A stretch of 35,000 nt of DNA from Chromera velia (GCA_018398765.1 JAHBMJ010000348.1:1-35000), one strand, 5' to 3'; shown: positions 8,609 to 20,150, counted from the stretch's first letter. Notes: generated from the letters alone by a model not told the origin. Translations and numbers: made by a program.

Positions 8609-10904
8609 ATGAAGCTCGTTGCTGGGGTGGCTCTTGGAGTCGTTGCTGCCAATGCAGCTTTCGACTTCGGTCAGTCCATCTGATGGTGATTCGTGAGGTT
8701 CCTTCTGAGTGACACCTACCAAACACAAGATCTGAAACTGAATTGGTCATAACGTGGGGAGATCAACGCTTAAGAACCATCAAGCAACACCGATCTTTTC
8801 GCGCAACACCTTCGTGAAACACCTGAGCATGGAGAAGCCTGTTGTTTCATGTTTTCTCGAAGCTTCTGTCGTTTGAATACTTGAGACCCTCTGCTACCTG
8901 TATGCAGATAACTTCAAGCTCGATGGGTTCGCTGACAGGATCAAATTCGACCTGGATGGCTTCGGGAAGTTCGGTGACTCTATCGGGAACTCCAAGGGGA
9001 CCAAGAAGGAGGCTTGCGGCGATGGAAAGATTCAGGTGAAGGACGGCGAGACCTGCGACGGCGACAAGTTCCTTCTCGGTGAATTCGCTCCCCCCGATGC
9101 CACCTTCACCTGCCGTGACGACTGCACCTACTGCGGTGACGGCGTCCTCCAGTCTGTTGAGCAGTGCGACTTCGGTCTCCAGAACAGCAACGTAGGCCCT
9201 GGCTGCAGCGAGGATTGCGTGATCATTGAACCCGCAACCTGTGCTGTCGCCGGCTTCGACAACGCTGCCTGCAACGCCGATCCCGACTTCTTTGAGGCCC
9301 TGCCCAACCCCGAGAACATCCTCTGCCCCGATGACTCTGACGCCGCCTCCTGTACCCTGGAATGGTGCTGCGAGCCCCAGCTCTTCTGTTCTCCCGACTA
9401 CACCTGCCAGGTGAGAAAGAAACATTGCATGCATGGGTAATGAGAGACCAGGTAGATAAATCTCGGCACTACTACTCCAAAAAAGCTTCTTGAATCCGAC
9501 GTGTTCTTCGTGAAATCTTGAGAGTCTGCGACAAGAATCCATTCCTTGAGATGAGATCAATCTTTTGGCTATCTACCCTCTGCCTCTTGCAGGAGCCCGT
9601 GAACATGCTGCGTCCCGATGCCGGCGAAACCCCCTGCCCTGGCAATGTCTGCACAGACGCTGTGTGCTGCGTGCCTGAATCTTGCGACGACAGCGACGTC
9701 TGCCTGACGGATAACACCGTCCGCCCCGGAGCTTTCGGCCTCGAGTGCGACGGAAACGCCTGCGACACCTGCGCATGCTGCGTGGATAACACACCTTCAA
9801 TTCCCTCCGATCAATGCGAGGGACCCTGGAACATCAACTACTCGTCCAACAACGGCATCATCGGCCCCTCCCAGGACTGCAATGACCTCGGCAATCCCGT
9901 CATCAATGTAAGTGGATTTTCTATGATCTGGGGCGAGGGAACTTCTTCTCACTGTGCATTAAGAGGAATCAAGCCGTTTGTTTGCCCGCGCATTTTTTTG
10001 CAGAAGAGTGAAGCAAACAAAGCCATGATGGAAGAAGATAAGGCCGGACAAACGAGTCAAAAGAGTCACTAGGTGCGACTAGCTGCGAAAGCATTTTCAC
10101 GGAATCAGTGGGCACGAAGTCGTTTTTCCTCCTCCAAGGCGTGCCAGCAGTCTCACGTGGATCAGTCTCTAACAGGGTCGAGCAGTCATGATCCTTCTTA
10201 CCGGCAGTGGAGATTTTCTCCGACTGCATGTTCAATGTCAGTGCATGGTCAAACACTGTTGCATGGAGGTGATACTGGAGGTGAGACACAAAAGTGAAGA
10301 TGTCTTGTCGACCCTGCTGCCTGCAGTCTGGCGACACTGTCGGCCTGTGCTGGCAGGTGAACAGAGGTGGCGGTACTACCCTTGGAAGTCAGACCGTCGG
10401 ATTCTACCTGCAGTTCGAAATCCTTTCGGGCGACTACATCTGGTCAGTCAATCGGTCTGCTCTCTACCTAGTGGTGAGCAAAAAAGAGATTTGGCTGAAC
10501 GTACGACGAGTGAGAGTCATTTCAAAATTTAATCTTTACGTTGGGTGTGTACGTGCAGGCCCGCTTCAGCTTACCAAAACCCCCTTCTGATCGACGGGTT
10601 TGACGGCGGAAACGGAGAAGCCACGTGTACCATCGACTCCACTGGCAAAAGGCTGCGTTGCGACATTCTTCCCGAGAACAGCGCGCTCTTCATCTTCAGT
10701 GGCGACAACTCTGGTTGTGTGGGAAACTGTTCACCGCCCACTATCTTCCCCGTCGAGCCCACTGGCACTGCAACTCCCCTGGAGGTCTCTGTGACCATCA
10801 CCGGACAGGACGGCACTTGCAGCGTCATCTCCAACACGCAGAATACCGACGGTGCGGTGTGGTTCAACCCCGAACCCCTTGTCAGCATTTTCCCCTCAAA
10901 CTGA
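8609..10904 (+). CDS. Secreted cysteine-rich protein with a DUF4215-type motif, five exons
   Basis: Exons 8609-8669, 8908-9410, 9593-9907, 10327-10442 and 10559-10904 join in phase to a 446-residue protein ending at TGA. All four introns (238, 182, 419, 116 nt) are GT-AG, with donors GTCAGT, GTGAGA, GTAAGT, GTCAGT. Residues 1-17 (MKLVAGVALGVVAANAA) are a clear signal peptide. A motif CGDGVLQSVEQCDFG matches the cysteine-rich CGDG...EQCD pattern (DUF4215/Myxococcus-type repeat) known from extracellular proteins. It is followed by clustered pairs (EWCCEP, AVCCVPESC, CDTCACCVD), then a cysteine-poorer C-terminal third with Gly/Thr-rich beta-like sequence ending SIFPSN. No membrane segment or GPI signal is seen. 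Probably an extracellular or vesicle-lumen protein stabilised by disulfides; binding partner unknown. Confidence 0.85.
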
Positions 10905-11704
10905 GAACGGAGCTGTAACCTCTGCATTACTGGGCGACTTCCTTCAGTGAAGGACTGACTTCGTGTGTCCGACTTATCGCTAGACTGTTCGGCCCTTTTC
11001 TTTATGGGAGGCTCTGCTCCTTATGCAGAGGGCTCAATTCACTATGTAATGCGCAATGCTTTGAACTGCCTGCCAATGTGCCTAACGCCTTGTGGCTGCC
11101 TGTGCCTCGGCAGGGATTCCTCGCACGTACCTCTTGAACTTTGCTGCGATGCTGATCTGTGCTGCGATGCCTGCTTCTGAGCAAGGGATTTCCTTGCGCT
11201 TTTCAGCCACACTGTCACTGTATGCATGACTTTGACACCCGGCCATCGACTGGCTTCAATCTTGAAACGGCGAGGTCCACTTCTTGAAACTCACAAGCAG
11301 CGATAAAAGGTTGGATGAAGTTCGCTCGTGGGCCGAGCCGGCCCATGAGTCGTGTCAGAGCAGTTTTTGTGGTATTATGTATACATGAATACGCAGTGCC
11401 ATTGCATGTGCATGTGTTTGCTGGTCACGCTGCGTCTTCTAGGCCACTTGACGAGCTTTCGCAAGCAGTTTCAAATGCAGTTGATCGCAATTATGCATGG
11501 AGACTGTCCCCGGGCTAGTCCGCGGTTTGTCCCTTTGTCTGACTAGTTGTCTGAGAGACTCAATCCAACTCTTCTACTTTCTACAGTCACGGTTACGGCT
11601 AGAGTTACGGTCTCACTTCCTAGCTCACTTCGGCCAAGTACTACCAAGACTGTAGCTTTGATCACTGAATCATTACGTGATAGACCCAACTAGTTGCTAG
11701 TAGT
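10905..11704. other. Intergenic, no gene seen
   Basis: Downstream flank of the cysteine-rich gene. Short open frames exist but none has coding character. No poly-A signal of standard form was identified. A TAG-repeat (CTAGTAGTAGTAGTTGGG) lies at the junction with the next repeat. Confidence 0.4.
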
Positions 11705-12405
11705 AGTAGTTGGGCATAGTTGGGTGAGTGCCTCGGGGGACATCGGTGGTTTGCATCTATATGATCCTGCATGGCTCAACCGTGCATGTTTATGTAAAAA
11801 CATGCAGTCTCAGGGCCCGTGGAACGCGGGCTGGGCTGCTCTCCAAAGCAAAATGTACTATTCCCGCATGTCGGGGGCGAGTGGGATGCTTTTTGCCCCC
11901 CTAAAGCGGCGCATTTCCGCAAAAAACTCATTTTTTAGAAGCTGAAACTTTGTGTAAGGCGACGTTGTAATGATAAAAAAAGAACTATGAAACAGATTTT
12001 TTATATCATTTCTAGAAACATAGGCTGCCATACAAATTTTATGAGTTTTAGGCCATTTTTTAACGGTTTTCAACAATAAGAAAAACGGTATAAAACTTAT
12101 AAAATTTGTATGGCAGCCTATGTTTCTAGAAATAATATAAAAAATCTGTTGTATAGTTCTTTTTTTATCATTACAACGTCTTCTTATACAAAGTTTCAGC
12201 TTCTAACTCCTTATCAATTATGAGAACGAGTTTTTTGCGGAAAAGCGCCGGTCTCTTATGCAGAAGGGGGGGCAAAAAGCACCCCACTCGCCCCCGGCCA
12301 TGCGAGCTGCTTGAGGAGCGTTTTTCTCTAATCGGGCGACACGTACATACATACCATCCGAACTTCTCCCAGGCCCCAAAAATGAAAAAATACGTTATAC
12401 AAGTG
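11705..12405 (+). repeat. Dispersed repeat, copy 2, containing a foldback
   Basis: It shares its left and right terminal blocks with 7786-8190 but is longer because the middle holds the palindrome at 11865-12304. No ORF of substance. Either the foldback inserted into a repeat copy, or the family varies internally. Confidence 0.45.
11865..12304. repeat. Long inverted repeat (foldback), arms about 190-220 bp
   Basis: The left arm from CGCATGTCGGGGGCGAGTGG to about 12060 is the reverse complement of about 12080-12304 (ending CACTCGCCCCCGGCCATGCG), with a spacer near 12061-12080. Matching inner blocks include AGGCTGCCATACAAATTTTA against TAAAATTTGTATGGCAGCCT and AATGATAAAAAAAGAACTAT against ATAGTTCTTTTTTTATCATT. 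Mismatches include transversions and indels. It looks like a MITE/foldback transposon; no target duplication is evident. Confidence 0.75.
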
Positions 12406-14689
12406 CGCATAATCTCAGGGCCTCTTGGCTGATCTCAGCAAAGCTGCGCCGTCTCCCTGAGGCGATGCACTTGATGTATATGAAACCTCCTCTGCAAGGC
12501 TGAAGGCGACTGGTGTTTCCTCTCCCCCCTCCACACAGTCGAAAGCTGCCTGAGCCTTCTACTCCCCCACCGAAATTTTGCAGGTCTCGAAGGATGAAGG
12601 CATCTCCTCTTCCCCCTTAGACCAATCCAAGGCCGCCTCCGCCTCATCGCTCCTCAAGCTAAACCCCTAGGCTGAACCCAAATGCCCCCCTATTTATACC
12701 GCCAACACCCATATCACTAGCCCCAACAGCTCCATGATATGGAAGCCTTTCCGACCTGTGGCCAGCCATATGGCCGATCATAGGATTCTCGGAGGACTTG
12801 GAGGAGGATTGGCCATTCAAAGAGTCCAAGGAAGACGAATGAGTGCCCAGATGCAGACAAGTAAGCACCGGTCTTGTCCCCCCATACACCCTCCCCCATA
12901 GATGACAACCGCCAGTTACCATTGCAAGTTGAACCCATGGGTGACAGGGCTAGCCCCCCTCCTTCCGCTCCTCCCCAATCTACCTGCATCCCACCGACGC
13001 ATGGACACAGACCCCGGGTTACTCCTAACTGACCCCAGCCAAAGCAGCAGCTAACGCAAAACCGGAAGAGGACCATGGGAGCGACCCAGGCGAATACAGA
13101 GGCGAGGAAAGAGAGGGAGGAGCAAGGAGGGGAGTCTTAGGGGTCCCTGGGACCCCACCCCCAGCCGATGTGCTCAACGGATGGAAGTGGAGAGCAGATA
13201 GGAGGGAGAAGGAAAAGAATGACCAAAAGGGACGGGAAATGAAAGAGGTGGCAGCAGCCCTACCCAGGAGTGAAAGGCTAGCCGGCAGACAGTGGGGGAG
13301 GAAGAAAGAGGAAGAGCGCGAGTCCCACACGGAAGAAAGTGACACAGAGAGCATGCCAAGGGCGGCCGGGGGCAGTAGCCTCTGACGCAGATGACTCAGA
13401 CAGGGAGGAAGAGGAGGAGAGGAAAGACAGGAGGAGGCACGATATGGTGATAGCACGAAGCCTTACAGCCCCCGCAGCCCCCCCACACACATGCGATCGA
13501 AGAGGCACCTCAAAATGAATGCTGCAACTACCATGAGCGAGGTGCGTCAGTTGTAGATGTATACAACTCGGGGGTTACAATAAAGGGGGCAAGCACTGTC
13601 TGCTCAATCACCCTATAGAGATGCACGCATACCCAGCTGATAAACAACAGTATGCGTGTATACAGGGTGAGCAGAGCATTCAACTTTATTATTGAAGGAA
13701 GACACAGAAAAGGATAGGGGAGGGGAGGCCTAGAGGACGGGGGCAGCAGACAGGAGGGAAACGAAGAAAGGCCCCTCCAGAGTCAGGGCCCAGCTGCCTC
13801 CGGGCGGCCGAAAAGAGACAGGACCACATGCATGCAGGCAACACACCCACCCAGAGCCAGGGCAGAGGAGGGAGACGAGCAGACAAGGGAAACGTATGCC
13901 TTGTCCGAGCGACGGCCTCGCGAGGGGAGGGACTCTATGTTGGAGAGGTAACACACATCACACACTAACAGATAACACTCCAGCTGCTTGGCACAAACTA
14001 AGTCTTGCCACAAAAGAAGGGGAGGGAGGGTAAGCGAGGAAGGCGTGGAGGCCGAATAGCGCACCCAAAGACCAACAAGCGAAGGACTTCTATCGATCCT
14101 TCGTCTAAGACTTAAAAGTTTGTGGGCACACAGCCGGAAGGTCACACAGCGGTGTTAGAAACCTTCTCAAGAGAGAAGAGGGTGGACCAAGTGTGCGTGA
14201 ACCTCCACGAGGCAGCAAGAGAGGCAGACACCAGGGGGGAGGAAGAAACCGTTACGTCATGGGCAGGAGTGGCAAGGGCCGCATAAAGATGGTGGAAGAG
14301 AGGGGGAACAGACATAATACAGCGGGAGGCTGCAGGGCAGGTAAGAGCAAGGGAGGGAAAGGGAAGGGGGTCAACTTAAAGGGAGCCGAGAGGCCTCAAC
14401 AAAAGAAAAACGGGGGGGATCAGGGCTATAGATGGGAGGGGGGAAGATAAGTCTACAGGACGCAGGGGAGGGCAAAAGTCTGAGAGAAAGCCTCAGGGTC
14501 ACGAGAGGGGAGGGAAGGGACAGAATTGAAGAGATGAAGGGTCAACTTAGCTAGGTTGTATTGCAAGAGTGGGGGCAGACACGCCAAATGGAGGCAGACT
14601 CTGAGAGGCGCGAACAGTCACAGCAAAGGGAGGATAGACAAGATAGGGGAGAGGAGGGGGGGAGGGGCAACGGAAGGCCAAGGGTAAGA
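12406..14689 (+). other. Purine-rich tract, possible 5' part of the LINE
   Basis: From about 13040 the + strand is strongly A/G-rich. Open stretches encode Arg/Lys/Glu/Gly-rich low-complexity peptides with many stops. No zinc-finger, nuclease or RT motif could be placed. Position and strand bias match the RT remnant that follows, so this may be its ORF1 or the pre-RT region, but that is inference. The minus-strand ORFs here are complements of the low-complexity purine runs. Confidence 0.35.
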
Positions 14690-15624
14690 TAAATGACGGC
14701 AGAGGAGAGTCAACGCCTCATAGGGGAGGCATCCGGGAGGGGCCGACAGATAGAGGGGGAGGGAGGGAAAGAAAAATGGAGGGGGTGGAGGCAACAGTGG
14801 GAAGAAGCCATGAAGTACACCCAAACGGGGCATTATGTGATGCCTCGGAGGGGACTGGAGAGAGAGATAATAAAAAAGCTGGCAGAGTTGATTGCGGGGG
14901 TTTGGAGGGGGGAGTGGCACAGCGAGGCCCCAATACTATTTTTAACCTCCATCCTGATGCGATGGGACCCCAGGCTCAAGAAAAACGCGGCAGTGAGGCA
15001 AAGTTGGAAGAGAGAATGATAAAATGGGAGGAAGGAGAAGGAGGGAGGAAATAGATAATGAAAGAAGCGAAACTGTTGAGTGATAAAGTAAGAGAAACAA
15101 AGGGGAGACTCTGAGGGCGCAAACGGGAGCAAGAGGAAGATGAAGGGGAGAGGAGGAAGAATTTGATCAGATATTTTCGAGATCTGATGCAAAAAGATAA
15201 GATTCGGCACGCTCTGTGAGGGCTAGTAGAGAGGGAGAAAGGGAGGGTGCTCGATGCAGAGGACATGTTCCAGGTTGGGAACGGGCCCATACAGACAGTT
15301 GCAGCCACATTAGAGATGAAGCACCTAAAGTCTGACAGCCGCAGCCTCCACATGGATGGACTCATCCTCCTCTCCGAAGGGGAAGCCCTCCCTCCGTTTG
15401 AATACATAGTGATCACCTCCGACGGCATCGAGGAAGTGATTAGAAGACTGCAGGGCAGCGCAGGCCCCTCTGGGTTTGATAACACCAATCTACAGTCTGC
15501 TTTTCTCCGATACGGCCCCGCCATGCAGTGACCAGCTGACTCAGAGAGAGGAGGTGGCAAGACTGATAGAGGTTATAGCAAATGGAATATAGGGATGGGA
15601 GAGAGTGTGAGCCTTCAGGGCATG

Positions 15625-15883
15625 TTGGCTGGTTGCTTTCAATAAATGCCCCGGCGCCCGACCGGTAGGTTAGCCGATAAGGATCGGAAAGTCTATGAGG
15701 CAATTGATGGCCAAAGCCATTATGCATAAGACTAAAGAGGAGCCTGCAGCTGCGATCAGCCGCGTGTGGGGCAGAACACTATCAGCTAGCAGGGGGGCAC
15801 TGTGATACTGACAGTAGGGCGCCATCGAGGCGGTAATCCATGCAGTGGGGGGGGTATGGGAGGATATAGACAGGCCGCACGTG
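15625..15883 (+). repeat. 259-bp tandem duplication, unit 1
   Basis: It aligns without gaps to 15884-16138. Covers the RPVG/GKSM and GAIEAVIHAV blocks of the LINE RT, so the duplication arose inside the element. Nineteen differences were counted, all transitions. Confidence 0.9.
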
Positions 15884-16142
15884 TCGGCTAGTTGCCCTCG
15901 ATAAGTGCCCCGGCGCCCGACCGGTAGGCTAGCCGATAAGGATCGGAAAGTCTATGAGGCGACTGATGGCCAAAGCCATCATACATAAGACTAAAGAGGA
16001 GCTTGCAGCCGCGATCAGCTACGTGTGGGGCAGAACATTATCAGCTAGCAGGGGGGCACTGTGACACTGACAGCAGGGCGCCATCGAGGCGGTAATCTAT
16101 GCAGTGGGGGGGGTATGGGAGGATATAGACAGGCCGGGCTAC
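15884..16142 (+). repeat. 259-bp tandem duplication, unit 2
   Basis: Second unit, running into the single-copy continuation that encodes RT motif A. At one site unit 1 has TAG and unit 2 has CAG (about 15815 against 16074), a direct view of a Gln codon against a stop. Confidence 0.9.
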
Positions 16143-17330
16143 AAGGGACAACCCATGCTTAGCGTTCGGCCTAGTACTAGAAGTAGACGCCTCTAACGGC
16201 TTTGGGGAAGCAAGAAGGATTGCAGAACTCTGGAATGTTAGAGTCAAGTGGCCGCGAGCGGCATAGTTCATCTTCAATTGTTACAGAGGAGAATCTGATG
16301 CCAAAATGTTCCTACGGGGGGGGAACAGCCTCCGAACAGGACGACAGTTCTTCAAAGCAAGGAAAGATAGACAGAGGGAGACCTTCTAGTATGCAAGGAA
16401 AGATAGACAGAGGGCTATGCAATCACTCAGCTTCCCCTTGTGTGGGTACTATGAGATACCAATACACAGGTCAGGGCGGGGGAAAGGGGAAGGGATAAAT
16501 AGAGAGAAAGAGCAAGCAGTGAGAATGGGGAGGGAAGGAAAGGGCGACAGGAGGGGGATACGGGCGTCAAGGGGGACGACCAGGAGGCACACAACCGAGA
16601 ACTTTGGAGACAAACGGATTGGATTCCATAGATCCCCCCCTCCGTTCTCTTCATGAACTCTTCTACCTTCTTTCCCACCTACTTCTCTTTCTCCGTTTCA
16701 TCTCCCACACATCCTCCTAGGAGTCTGCACCCTGTCACGATGGTTATTCCCTTTCCCCCCTCTTCCTTAGGTAAAAACTCGGCAAACATACACCTTCTTA
16801 GCTTCTTCCACAAACCGTGCAGGGACTGCGAGAATTGTTTTATTAGGCTTGGGGAAGTAGCTTATGGCTAGACCCCTCTGCAGCACTGTGCGGTACCATT
16901 CCCTGATCATCACTAGCCTGCCGAGGCAGGACGCATCGTCTGCGTACCATACCTATCGTCATGCTTTGCGTGCGTGGGGGGGCTACTGGTTCGGCTAAGG
17001 CATCTGGAGGTCTAGAGAGAGTGACTGAAGCAGTTGTGCATGGCATTGCGCCTCATACAGGAAGCGTACACGGCTTACATACGTTAAGTCACAACAGTGG
17101 GAGTGAGGGTTCCTGTAGAGGGTCACACAAGTAAGGGGGGAACAGTTTGATCCCGTTAAGGCAGCAATTTGAGACAGGCTACTCCCTGCCTTGCTATTCA
17201 GGAGGCCTCGCGATAGCTCCCATACCGCCGCAGAGCAATAGATGAGAGAGGTCAGTGCACTACCAGTTAGACTGGGGGGGATGGGGATTGACAATCCCAA
17301 GACAGAAGGGGGAGAAGCGAGAGCGACGTC

Positions 17331-17967
17331 TTAGGCAGCAACTAGAGAACTTACACAGGCCATTCGAGAAGGAAGAAAGGTAGAGGAGGAAAAAAAAAAG
17401 AGAGGAAAGGAAGGAGGCTCGTAAAGAGTACAGCGAGAGAAAGAGGGTGTAAGCTGTTTTACAGGAGTCTTAGTAATATCAGATACAGATGGTTAAAGTC
17501 TGATAGACATCGGTTGGTTTAGTCTAGCAGTTAATATCAATCTTGAGCATTCTTAGTGATGATGTCAAGCAGACACATCAAGCAATATTAAGCATGCACT
17601 TTACTAAAATCACTTAATGAAAGCATACCCGACTTCACGATGCGCGGCCTCGTGATATACCTATACACGCTATGTGGCCCGGGTCCCCCATCTGGCCCAC
17701 ATCTGCCTGACGCTTGCCAGCCCTTTATTACTCAGTCTTCTTATTAGGCGGAATGCCCCTCACACTTGCCCGTCTTTCAAGCCAACGTCTATGCTTAGCT
17801 CTGAAGACTGATATATTAATCATATATCCATCGAGCGATTGGACAATCAATTCTTATACCTATCTATCTTCTCATTAAGCGCCTATCTAGCATGCCCTCG
17901 AGTGATTGAGTTATCATCATATATTGTCTTTCACCCTATGCCTTTCCTCCCTCACACTGCCCGTCTG
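17331..17967. other. Junction between LINE and gypsy elements, possible gypsy 3' LTR
   Basis: 17385-17440 is A/G-rich and may be the tail of the LINE. 17460-17940 is of mixed composition with short internal echoes (TTGCCCGTCTTTC near 17767 and CTGCCCGTCTGTC near 17957). It lies where the 3' LTR of the minus-strand gypsy element should be, but no second copy exists near 22.9-23.3 kb to confirm this. Confidence 0.3.
17941..17955 (-). other. Candidate polypurine tract of the gypsy element
   Basis: On the minus strand this reads GTGAGGGAGGAAAGG, just past the TGA that ends the integrase-chromodomain frame. That is where a gypsy element has its plus-strand primer. No LTR border was confirmed beyond it. 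Confidence 0.35.
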
Positions 17968-19400
17968 TCATTTTTCTTTCCTTTTGAAATCAGTGATCCT
18001 TTCTTTTGCTCTCTTAAGATTCTTCGCTGGCTCCCACGAAGCATCTTTCACTCCAAACCCTTTCCATTTAACTAAATAATGCTGTTTCCTTGAAATTCTC
18101 TTGCTGTCCAAAATTCTATCTACCTCATACTCAGCACCCTCGAGCCTCGGAAGTCTAACTGTAGGTGGAGGGTCACCCGGCTCTCTCACATACTTTTTCA
18201 AATAGTTCATATTCATCACAGGATGAATACGAACTCCTGCCGGGAAGATCAACTCATACGCTCCCCATGTGATTGCCCTCTCTACCTTAAAAGGACAAAA
18301 CCACACAGGCTCAAGCTTCCTCTTTACTCCCTCCGGCCTTCTTTCTTGTTCGAAAAATTCTTTATGCACTAACACCCAATTTTCTGGACCCAATTCCAGT
18401 TCTCTATGATAACGATCATAGTAGTGAGCTGCCGTCTCCCTTGCTTGCTCCAGGCACTCCTTCGCTTATGCCATCTCTGCCCTATATAGTGCGGTGAAGT
18501 CAGCTGCTGCCGGAGATAGCAAACTTTCCCGAACAGGCACTGCAGGCAGTCGGATTGGATCAAAGCCATGCACAAATCTAAATGGTGAGAGACCTGTCAC
18601 TGGATGCACACTGTCTTTATATGCAAACTGACATGCCGGCAAAGCCTCAGCCCAGTCTTCCTAATGGTCCATCACGAAACACCTCAACATCTCCCTGATC
18701 GTTTTGTTGTCTCTCTCTGTCTGTCCGTCTGTCTACGGGTGTCTGGAAGAGCTCATCTTGATTTTTGATTTCTAGAGTCTTTGCAATTTTCGCCAAAATG
18801 CAGAGATGAAGCGAGGATCGCGATCAGAGAGAAGAGAACGAAACATACTGACCGAGCACACCACTTTCTCGAATACAATCGATGCTGTCTCTTCTCTCGT
18901 GGCCTCTTCCCACACCGGGATGAAAAATATATTTTTTGATAAACGATCAATAACAGAGAGAATTCCATCCACAATTCTTCCCTAGTACAGTGTTCTTGGC
19001 AGACCAAACAGGAAGTCGAGAGAAAGAGATTCATACGGACACTTAGGGATAGGCAAAGAATTGAGCAGACCAGGTCTTTTCTGGGTGGAATGTTTTGCTC
19101 TCTGACAGGCATCACACCGAGCTACATACTTCTTGACTGATGAATATATGTTGGGCCAGTAAAACTCACTGTTCAGCTTGAGAAATGTCTTTTCTGGCCC
19201 CAGATGTCCTCCGACCACCGTGTTATGATGCTCGGAGATCATCTGCCTCTGCAGAACATCAGTTGGAATGGCCAATCTGTCTTTGAAATAAAAAAAGCCA
19301 TCAATGAGAATGAATGGTTGAATTCTTATTCTCAAGTGTCGAGGCACAAGCACCTCTGGATGCTTCAATACAGTGAAAGAATCTTTCTTTTTTGTATCCT
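17968..19400 (-). pseudogene. Gypsy integrase with C-terminal chromodomain
   Basis: One frame from about 19368 to TGA 17968-17970, broken by TAG 18982, 18772, 18733, 18661 and TAA 18466. The N-terminal zinc region reads EHHNTVVGGHLGPEK ... CDACQRAK (HHCC). The catalytic triad is visible: SLDFLFGLP, SDRDPRF and TDGQTERDN. The conserved HPQTDGQTER motif has TAG for its first Gln. The chromodomain near 17990-18135 has YEVDRILDSKRISRKQHYLV then KWKG and ASWEPAKNL, with the aromatic positions expected for histone-tail reading. Chromoviruses use this to direct integration into heterochromatin. Apart from the stops the domain residues look well kept. Confidence 0.85.
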
Positions 19401-19499
19401 CCTTTCACTTCCTTCAAGAACTCTTCATTCACATCCACTCTCATCTCAATGCCTGCCAATAGTCCTTTTGCTTCCTTTTCTTCTTCCTTTCTCTTTTCA

Positions 19500-20150
19500 G
19501 TCTTTTCTTCCGCTTCCTACTTTTGCTCAGTTCTCACAAGCTTTCTGCTCAATACATCTGCTACCCGATTCTTACTTCCAGGCATGTATTGAGGCGTAAT
19601 ACCTATCTGGTTTAACAACAAAACCCAACGACACATGCGAGGAGACATTTACATTCGATTGGCGGTCGACGTAACTGTCTTCAAACTTTCATGATCACTC
19701 CATACCTGGGTCGTGCACGAAACGTACGGATGCCAAATCTTGACTGCGAATACACAAGCAAGGAACTCCTTGTCTCTGATGTGGTAGTTCTTCTCTGCTG
19801 GGCTTATTGTTCTCAAAGCAAATGTATACGGCCGAAGGATCCTGACACGTGGATCCTTCTGTATGAGCACAGTAGCAACAGTCGCAGTCTTTTCATACGC
19901 ATCAGCAAAAATTTCGAATAGACGAGTAGGATCAGGAATGTATAATTCAGTCACCTGCTTAACTGCTTATTTGACTGTTTCAAAACTTGCCTGCTGCTCT
20001 TCTTTCTACTCAAACTTCACCGTCTTTTTTAGCAAGCGATAAAGAGGCGCAGCCTTCTTGCTGAATTCAAACATAAAACGTCTTACCTAAGAAGCCAAAC
20101 CAAGGAAAGAATGCAACTCACTCACATTCTTGGGCACTAGCCAGTTTTCT
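19500..20150 (-). pseudogene. Gypsy RNase H and connection region
   Basis: In a frame shifted from the RT: ENWLVPKNVSELHSFLGLAS, TAG 20087, RRFMFEFSKKAAPLYRLL, TAG 20006 at a position where the family usually has Trp (FEW), TAA 19967, then the RNase H block LFEIFADAYEKTATVATVLI, RDKEFLACVFAVKIW and WSDHESLK. TAA 19649 and TAG 19517 follow, around MSPRMCRWVLLLNQIGITPQ and SKNRVADVLSRK, the conserved end of the domain. Removes RNA template during reverse transcription in an active element. Confidence 0.8.

Larger units (their letters stand above)
15160..17325 (+). pseudogene. Non-LTR reverse transcriptase remnant
   Basis: In order: a helical block at 15165-15240 (LIRYFRDLMQKDKIRHAL); VIRRLQGSAGPSGFDNTNLQ at about 15435-15492, the family GSAGGPDGL block; ACWLVAFNKCPGARPVG then PIRIGKSMRQLMAKAI at about 15620-15715, the RPIAVGE-RRL-K block; GAIEAVIHAV near 15818; LVLEVDASNGFGEARR at 16171-16218, which is RT motif A; and QFDPVKAAI then LPVRLGGMGIDNP near 17143-17300, the C-terminal LP-RLGGLGL block. 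In-frame stops include TGA 15217, 15529, 15608, 15803 and 15809, and TAG 15590, 15671 and 15815. The catalytic YADD motif was not found between 16300 and 17100. Clearly non-functional. The assignment rests on motif order, not a search. Confidence 0.75.
14690..17330 (+). mobile_element. Decayed non-LTR (LINE-type) retrotransposon
   Basis: Successive + strand frames carry the landmarks of a non-LTR reverse transcriptase in the right order from about 15160 to 17300, preceded by a basic pre-RT region (14693-15019, with GLEREIIKKLAELIAG). Stops and frame changes interrupt it throughout, and a 259-bp tandem duplication lies inside. No poly-A tail or target duplication could be assigned, so the ends are approximate. 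Confidence 0.7.

Noticed and set aside
13025..15560. Minus-strand Ser/Pro/Leu-rich ORFs in the purine tract
   Set aside because: They are reverse complements of GGA/GAG-rich DNA. LINE motifs lie on the plus strand.
17460..17940. Confirmed gypsy 3' LTR
   Set aside because: The position is right and a purine tract abuts it, but no matching 5' copy is present near 22.9-23.3 kb.
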